64,000 nucleotides of DNA. It comes from Scortum barcoo (lineage: Eukaryota; Chordata; Actinopteri; Centrarchiformes; Terapontidae). Made by a program: the position numbers and the translations under genes. Position 1 is the stretch's first letter, and every line of letters starts with the position of its first letter. Below the pieces are notes generated by a model. It had not been told where the DNA came from, searched no databases, and saw only the letters and a list, made by a program, of their open reading frames with translations. Location: positions 14,033,752-14,097,751 of the forward strand of contig CM041548.1 of NCBI GenBank assembly GCA_023238725.1, written 5' to 3'. This document shows, piece by piece, positions 1 through 64,000 of this stretch.

Positions 1-401
1 AGCTCCTCAAACTCATCCTAAATGAGAGCAGTCCAACTTTCGGTCGAGCTTCCAATCCTCTTATTTGGAAAGCACATGAAGTGGCTGTTTATTAAAAGGT
101 AATTTCAGCTGCATGCCCGGACTCTGTTGTTGAATACTTGCCACGGAGCTGTCAAGTGACCATCACTCAACACAGGATTCAGGCTATTTCTCCAAACTGT
201 CCCTGCAGCAGTTCAGCGGGATCCTACAATGATTTTTGACCATTTGACAGCTGAGTGCTTCCAGCATAAGGATGTGTTCCATTTAGTGCCCAGGATAGGC
301 CCATTTTGACATGAGCTAGCCTCCAGGAACGTGGAGGCAGACAGCTTATTCATCTAATAAAACGCGTTCTTAAAAGGTTCGTGTGAGTCAAAGGCATCAG
401 A
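1..401 (-). other. trps1: trps1 3' UTR and possible proximal end
   Basis: This is non-coding sequence directly downstream of the trps1 stop. Mammalian TRPS1 has a very long 3' UTR, so the transcript probably continues out of the window. I see no further gene here. Confidence 0.6.
88..93 (-). promoter_or_regulatory. candidate polyadenylation signal AATAAA
   Basis: TTTATT on the plus strand gives AATAAA on the trps1 strand, about 310 nt after the stop codon. It could support a short 3' UTR isoform. A single hexamer is weak evidence. Confidence 0.25.
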
Positions 402-57655
<57,254 letters not shown>

Positions 57656-59795
57656 CTCTGATAAGATAAAAAGAGACAGGGAGAGTTAACTTATTTTGTT
57701 TTATTGTCTAACTGATACATACACGTGAAAGCATGTAGACTGTGTGTTTTGCAGGGGATGAAAATATCAGGCACGTTTTCACAATCCTTTGAAATTGAAG
57801 ACATTAAGAGATGGTGTCTGCAGAAATCAAATAATAAACTGTATAAATTACTTACACACACACACACAAATACAATTTCCTGACAATGATGTATGTGTAC
57901 AGAGTAGCTTTGATTCAATTTACAAAATTCTTTGAAGGCTGAAATCTGTGACGATCCACAACCACAAACCTCGTCAAAGAAAAACAGTCCCAACAAATCA
58001 GAAACATCTCAGCTGTGAGAGACTTTTCAGGGGTGTATGTTGAGATGCTTGTTGCATCCTTAAGTGCAACTTTTTTGCCTTTTTTGCCCTCATCCTCCTC
58101 CTCCTTTTAAAACCAGGGAGAGAATCTTTTTATCGTTATGGAAACCATCCGTGAGAATCTTCCAACACATGACCACATCAAAACTCAAACCATATCAGAG
58201 AGGCTGGGAGGGGAGGGGCGGCAGAGAGAGAGAGAGACAGAGAGAAAGAGAGGGTGAGGCACAGAGAAGTGGGGGAGACAGAGAGAGATGGGGGAGAGAG
58301 AGACAGGGAGAATGGCCAACAGACAACCACATCAAACCACACACCCCATATCAGAAAGATGGATGAGGGAGGCGGCAGACTGCAATTCATCCCCCTCCAG
58401 CACTCCAAATTTCTCTCTTTCTTGCATCTCTTTCTGCGTGCCTCTCATTCATTTTCTGCCTCCCAAATTCTCTTTTTCTCATCTCTCACTGTCTCTCCTG
58501 CTCTATCTGTGGCACCTCCTGCCCTTCGGTTTTCCTTCTTCTTCTTTATTCTCCTTTTTGTCTGCTTGTCTTTCTCCTTTCAAAATTTAGTTTTACCCCC
58601 TCCCTTTTCACTCCCTCAACCTCTCTTACCACCACTCTCATTTACAATCAGTGTAAAACACCTCTATCAAATGGGGGAAAAGGCACTTATCAGGATATTT
58701 TTTTTGCATTTCAGTCATTTTTCATACTCTATTGCCCTCTTTCACATGGAAGAATAATTGCTACAATAATTTGAGTAATTCCATCATTAAAATTTTTCTG
58801 TCTGTTCTTGCCCTCTCCCTCCCTCTCTGTCGCTTCTCTTCTCCCACCCCTCCCTCCCCTCCCTCCCTTATAATCACTATACAAAGCCATCAAATAACCA
58901 ACCATGTGTTTTATGTTAAACCATAATGTTTCTTTTGTTTGAAAAGAGAACAATTGTGGTCGTTCTGTTCACAACAGTCATGACTGAGACAGAGATACTG
59001 TGCGTGCACGCTTTTCCGAGCATGTGTGTGTACGTGCACAAGCGCGTTTATTTGTGGCCGTTCAGTTCATATTCAGTCGTAAACACAGTCAACCCGTTGA
59101 CCCATATGCTGTGTTTGTATGCATTAATGTGTTCGTGTAATAAACGGTAATAAACACAGTCAAGCCCAACAGACGCCTGATAGACGCCAAAAACTGATCA
59201 CCTTTAGATTAATGCAATATGAGGGCGAAAGACACTGAGTGTGTGTGTGTGTGTGTGTGTGTGCAGCGTGTGTGTAATGTTGGTGATGTGTGTGGACACG
59301 AGATAGCATGCGTGCAACCCTGTGACTAACTCTCTGTTAGTGTGAGAGACAAATGCTTATTGTTATTTACTGATAGCAAATATGCAAACAGTTAAAGCAG
59401 TAGAGAATCAACATGGGCGCGCACACACACACACACATTTCTGAGAGGAAAGAAGTCAAAGGGAGTGTAGTTGGAAACAGATAATCGGGCAGACCACAAA
59501 CAAACACATGTAGATACACAAACATATTAAAAAGGACCATATTGTAACAACCCTGTAATGTAATCTAATGGATTAGGAAGAAAAAGAGAAAATAAAACAC
59601 ACACAAACACAGAAAGGCAGAGGAAAAATGACAGAGAGAGGGTCCTTTCCTTGTTGAATCCAATTTTCTCTCTATGGCCTTTCTACTGTTTTAACATTTT
59701 TTTCTTTCCCTCTTTCTCTGCCATACAACTATTAAAATAAAGCAATTTATGTCTGCAAGGGCCCACGCCTAGACCAGCCCTGGCACTCACTGTGT

Positions 59796-59820
59796 GTGTC
59801 TCTGTGTGTGTGTGTGTGTC

Positions 59821-59864
<44 letters not shown>

Positions 59865-59976
59865 TGGCAGCAGGGAGCAGAGGAAAATCTCATCTGATGT
59901 TCACCACACCCAGTCAGAATTCATCATTCACTCATACACACACACACACATCACATACACACACACACACACACAG
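59796..59976 (+). repeat. GT, GA and CA microsatellite cluster
   Basis: GT at about 59796-59819, GA at 59824-59853 and interrupted CA at 59937-59976. Confidence 0.9.
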
Positions 59977-62319
59977 TGGAAAACTACAGATCGTTGTGGT
60001 AAAGCAATGAAGCTGAAATCCCGACCTAAGACGCACTGACTGACCCAACTGTGTTTCCATCTGCCCGGTCTGATTTCCGTGGCGACGTGAAAAGTTCATC
60101 GAAGCGATAATAAGAAACTCATTACTGATTCTGATGAAGCTGTGAAACCAACAGAACAGGAAATACTAAGAGTAATATCGTCACCTATCGTTTATTTACA
60201 CTGGCATCGCATAATCCTTTCAATACTTCTGACGCGCTTCTTGCATGCTCCAGGATGTGGGCAAGAATAAGAGGTGTGTGTGTGTTAAAAGGCTGTACGT
60301 CTGTTTCTGGGTGTATGCATCTGTGCGTGTGTGTCTCAGTGTCGCAGCGCAGCCTTTGTCTGCTTCGGGCTGTATACACAGACTGGAACCATTACTATCA
60401 ACTACAATTAGGTACAACCCACCACAACATACCACACAACAACTACTGCTACTAGCAACAATTAGAGCCTATACGCCACAATGGCCTCAGTACCAAAGCA
60501 AGGATAAATGTGTCAGTTAATCATTTCCATCAACTGCAATTAGCCCCAAAGCTGGTGAGGCTTTTCATCTGAAATTGCCAATAATCACCCAAGACATCTG
60601 TTGAAGGACACACTCAGAGAGGGTGCAGGATGCCAAGGTATGGGGAACACGTCGGAGAACTTAGATAGTGTTATTCTATATGTGGACGTTTTGTTTATGC
60701 AACTTGGTGTCAAGCAACTGATTTTGATCAGACTTTCTCAGTAAATCCCCCCTTGCTATTAACAAAAAAAAAGTCTGAAAAGTTTTAATATTTGCTAAAT
60801 CCATAAGGTACCCAGCTGAAGTATCAACAACCCAGACTGCAAGATTAATGAATCAGCTGAATCATACATTCGTCCTTTAGCCTATAACATATCAGAAAAT
60901 AGAGTAATCAAGATTGCCATAGGCCTGAGAGGACATCTTCAAATACCCTGTTTAGTCTGACTGACCAACAGTCTAAAACTCAAAGATGCTCACTTTACAA
61001 CAATATAAAAACAGAAATCACTCAAATTTGAGAACATTTGACATTATTAATAAAAAAAAAACCCAAACGCTTAAAAAATTAAAATTAAATGGTAGCAATG
61101 AATTCTTAATCAGTGGAGTAATTCATTAATTTAGTCATCCTTTCAGAACCACAAATGACTTTTGATAGTGAATCTTAACACAGTCACATATATCTGCTGC
61201 CCTCAGATAACTTTGCTCTTCCCCTCCCCGTGGGACAGCTGTAGTTGGCATCTCCATCTTTCATAAACGATGGATTAGTGTGCAACATATGAAGAAATAA
61301 TGCTAAGGGCAAGGTCTTGTTATGCAGAGACAGATCTCTCTCAAGCTTTTCTTCTTGATCTGCGTCATTCTGCCTTTTCATATTATTCTCTCAGTCTTTG
61401 TCCCCACATTTCCTGCTCCTCATCATCTGTCCTCACTCCTCTATTTGTGCTGCCCCGCTCTCTTGCTTTGATTCACTGCATCTTTCGAAAGTTTCGGAAG
61501 AGACAGATAGTGGGGGCTCGAGTCGAGAGTGGACAGAGAAGAGAAAAAAGAAAGGGATGGACTGTCTGTGAGAGAAGGAGAGTAGGCTAAATAAGAGCAG
61601 GGAAGGAGGACAAGAGCTCAGAGTAAAGGAGAGGTTTTAGACAGGAAAGATGATATATTTTTGTCATCTGAAGAGGAAAAAAGAGATATTGTCTGGGGAA
61701 ACGGACAGAAAGAATTAGGAGCAAAGGAAGGGAAGCGCAGGAGCAGTGAAAAAAGGCAGGTGGCAAAGTGCAGATGAGACCCAAAACTATTGAGCCTCCC
61801 GAAAAAAGTGGACGACCATTATAACATCTACTTTAAAAACTACCCCTAATCTCCGAAGTGAGTTTAAGTTTTGCCAACAGAAAGACCTTCATCTTTATTA
61901 GCCACAATCGGGAGCTGCTGGAGAGAGGGGCAATTCATAGACAACCTCCTCTCATCTTAAGTTATTGCAGGAGAACAAAAATATCTTCACATTACATAAA
62001 TCCTCTCAACAGATTCCAGCACATTTCGGGGCTAATTTGTCCCCAGACTCCAAGACGGAGTCGTGCATCAGGTCAGGCGTCGAGCTGGTTGCCCCTCGAA
62101 CAATGTGCAGCATTAACGGCTGGTTGATTCAAACTGATTCTGCAACCTCACAGTGAGGTTTATTTTCTCACTAATGAATTCTTTACCAGATGTCGTGTTC
62201 TGAATTTTTTCATTTCTTAAGGTGATGGGAAACTCGATGAAAGAAAGCCATTGACAGCGAGCGAGTGTGTGTGTGGACATGAGGGGGCGAGCTGTCCTGG
62301 CCAAATGGCACACCGAATA

Positions 62320-62480
62320 AATTAAATGGATTTGCTACAAGCAGAAAATACTTTAATTGGCTGAATTAGTCTGAGCACAAATGGGCTTCATAACATATTT
62401 CAACTTTGCTCCACACTTTCCCCTTAATGAACATGTTCGATGAAGAGTTGACTGAAATCTAAGATGAGGAAATGCATCCA
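62320..62480. promoter_or_regulatory. candidate conserved non-coding element upstream of the first coding exon
   Basis: A repeat-free stretch with TTTAATTGGCTGAATTAG and GCTCCACACTTTCCCC. It lies about 5 kb upstream of the trps1 ATG exon, in the first intron or 5' flank. Confidence 0.2.
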
Positions 62481-63488
62481 GCTTTCACATTTGAGAAGCT
62501 GGAATGATTGGTCGGTACAATAAATCATTTTCTGTTAATTGACTAATAATAATTTGGCACAATGAAAATGTCATTTTCCCCTATTTTCCATTAAAGAAAC
62601 GGTTTTATATACATTGTTTTACATGTTCAGCCACGCTTTGCTGACCATATTCACATGCTGTTTCTTCACTCCAAAAAAATACCACTGAGGTTGCTGCCAA
62701 AAAGACTAAACCCGTCACTTCCTGTCCGTAAAACGGATTCACTCTGGCGGGAGCTGGAAGACACCAGCTGTTGTTGTTGTTGTTGCTGCAAAATGTCAAA
62801 GCTCACCTCACTCTGCTGTATCACTCAGCAGTCATTTATTTATATGAAAATGTCCCAGATTATTACTTCGAGGAAGGCCGTTGCCAAAATGGCAGTTACG
62901 CTGAAACAGCTCGTAGCTTTAGGTTACGTGTCAGTGAATGAAAGCAGCTGAAGAAGAAATTAATGAAAGCGCGCACGTCACCAACTTGGTACACGCGCAG
63001 ACAAAACAGATCAGCCCGTGAAACTGAGTCTATTTGGAGAGGTGGGATAATAATAGGAATCGGCCACAAGTGCTGGCTGCTAGGAGGCCCTTGGTTCGAG
63101 CGCTGGATGGGAGCACACTTGGGTGTGTCTGGCCTCAACCAGAAACAAGGGGAGGGGGTTTGCTTGAGGGGAGCAATTTTTTTTTTTTGGGGGGGCGGGG
63201 GGGCAAAACAGCTTGGAATTGATTTTGCAGAGGCAGGAGTCTAATTGAAGATTGGGAGGGGGGCTGGGAGAGAAACAGAAGGAGGGAGGGAGAGGAGGAC
63301 GACATAAAAATCACTGAGACAGAGTCCACCTGCCATTTTAAGACTGAAAGCTTTCAGTTGCCTGTGAGGCCCCTAATCAATGCCAGAACTCACTGCATGT
63401 GCATACACACACACACGCATGCACACACTTCATCTGTTGTGTAGCAGGGGCCCAATTCATTCCTGCCACGGATCAAGCAAATCACACA

Positions 63489-63699
<211 letters not shown>

Positions 63700-64000
63700 T
63701 CATATACGTTTAAACTCACATGCAGAGTGTAGGACTCATTTGTAATGGGGTAACAGCATGCAAAATATGTCATCTTAAATGTCAAACTTAATCAGAGGTT
63801 CACATTTCAATACCCCTCTCTCTTTCTCTCTCTCTGTTTCTACTCCTTCACCCTCTAACTGCCTCACTCTGCTTACTGCTCTCTACATTGGACTCATTCT
63901 CACTCACACATACACACACTCTGCTCCTCTCCCTATCAGTCCATCTTTCATCTAACTCTCTCAATTAATCTCTCGCTCCCACCCACCTTTCTCTCCCTCC

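Noticed and set aside
63075..63115. Possible tRNA box B (GGTTCGAGCGC)
   Set aside because: No convincing box A or cloverleaf 30-60 bp upstream on the same strand, so it is treated as chance.

Overview
The window is vertebrate nuclear DNA, almost certainly from a ray-finned (percomorph-type) teleost. It contains GT-AG introns, very dense dinucleotide microsatellites (CA/GT, GA/CT, AT), and degenerate copies of dispersed repeats that I recognise from fish genomes. There is no sign of prokaryotic operons, phage, CRISPR or plasmid functions.

One gene explains all the convincing coding sequence: trps1, the atypical GATA zinc-finger transcriptional repressor, lying entirely on the minus strand. 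Nine coding exons can be joined by eye with consistent GT-AG sites and phases. In transcript order they are 57655-56953, 56474-56359, 51274-50671, 50262-50048, 49545-49347, 49234-49000, 44564-43733, 6521-6399 and 2015-402. The joined CDS is 4641 nt, an exact multiple of three, encoding 1546 residues plus a stop. It carries seven dispersed C2H2-like fingers, one GATA finger (Cys977, 980, 998, 1001), a basic RRRTRKR nuclear-localisation motif and two C-terminal Ikaros-type fingers. The first coding exon has a splice acceptor 2 nt before the ATG, so the 5' UTR exons and promoter lie further right or outside the window.

Layout from left to right: 3' UTR (1-401); terminal coding exon; 4.4 kb intron; GATA exon; a 37.2 kb intron filled with microsatellites, old repeats and unannotated single-copy DNA; the 832-bp exon 7; 4.4 kb intron; a compact cluster of exons 6 to 3 (49.0-51.3 kb) separated by introns of 112-502 bp; 5.1 kb intron; short exon 2; first coding exon; then about 6.3 kb of upstream intron or 5' flank.

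The main points of interest are all in or around trps1. The protein is longer than the mammalian one (about 1281 aa as I recall). It has a 124-residue acidic tail after the last Ikaros finger, a poly-glycine tract and a tandem micro-duplication just before the GATA finger, an acidic low-complexity N-terminal insert, and a coding region cut into more exons than I remember for mammals. The large intron also holds a locally duplicated non-coding block, a Tc1/mariner relic, a tRNA-derived SINE-like relic and two opposite-facing copies of one abundant fish repeat. I found no second gene and no undescribed multi-gene system.
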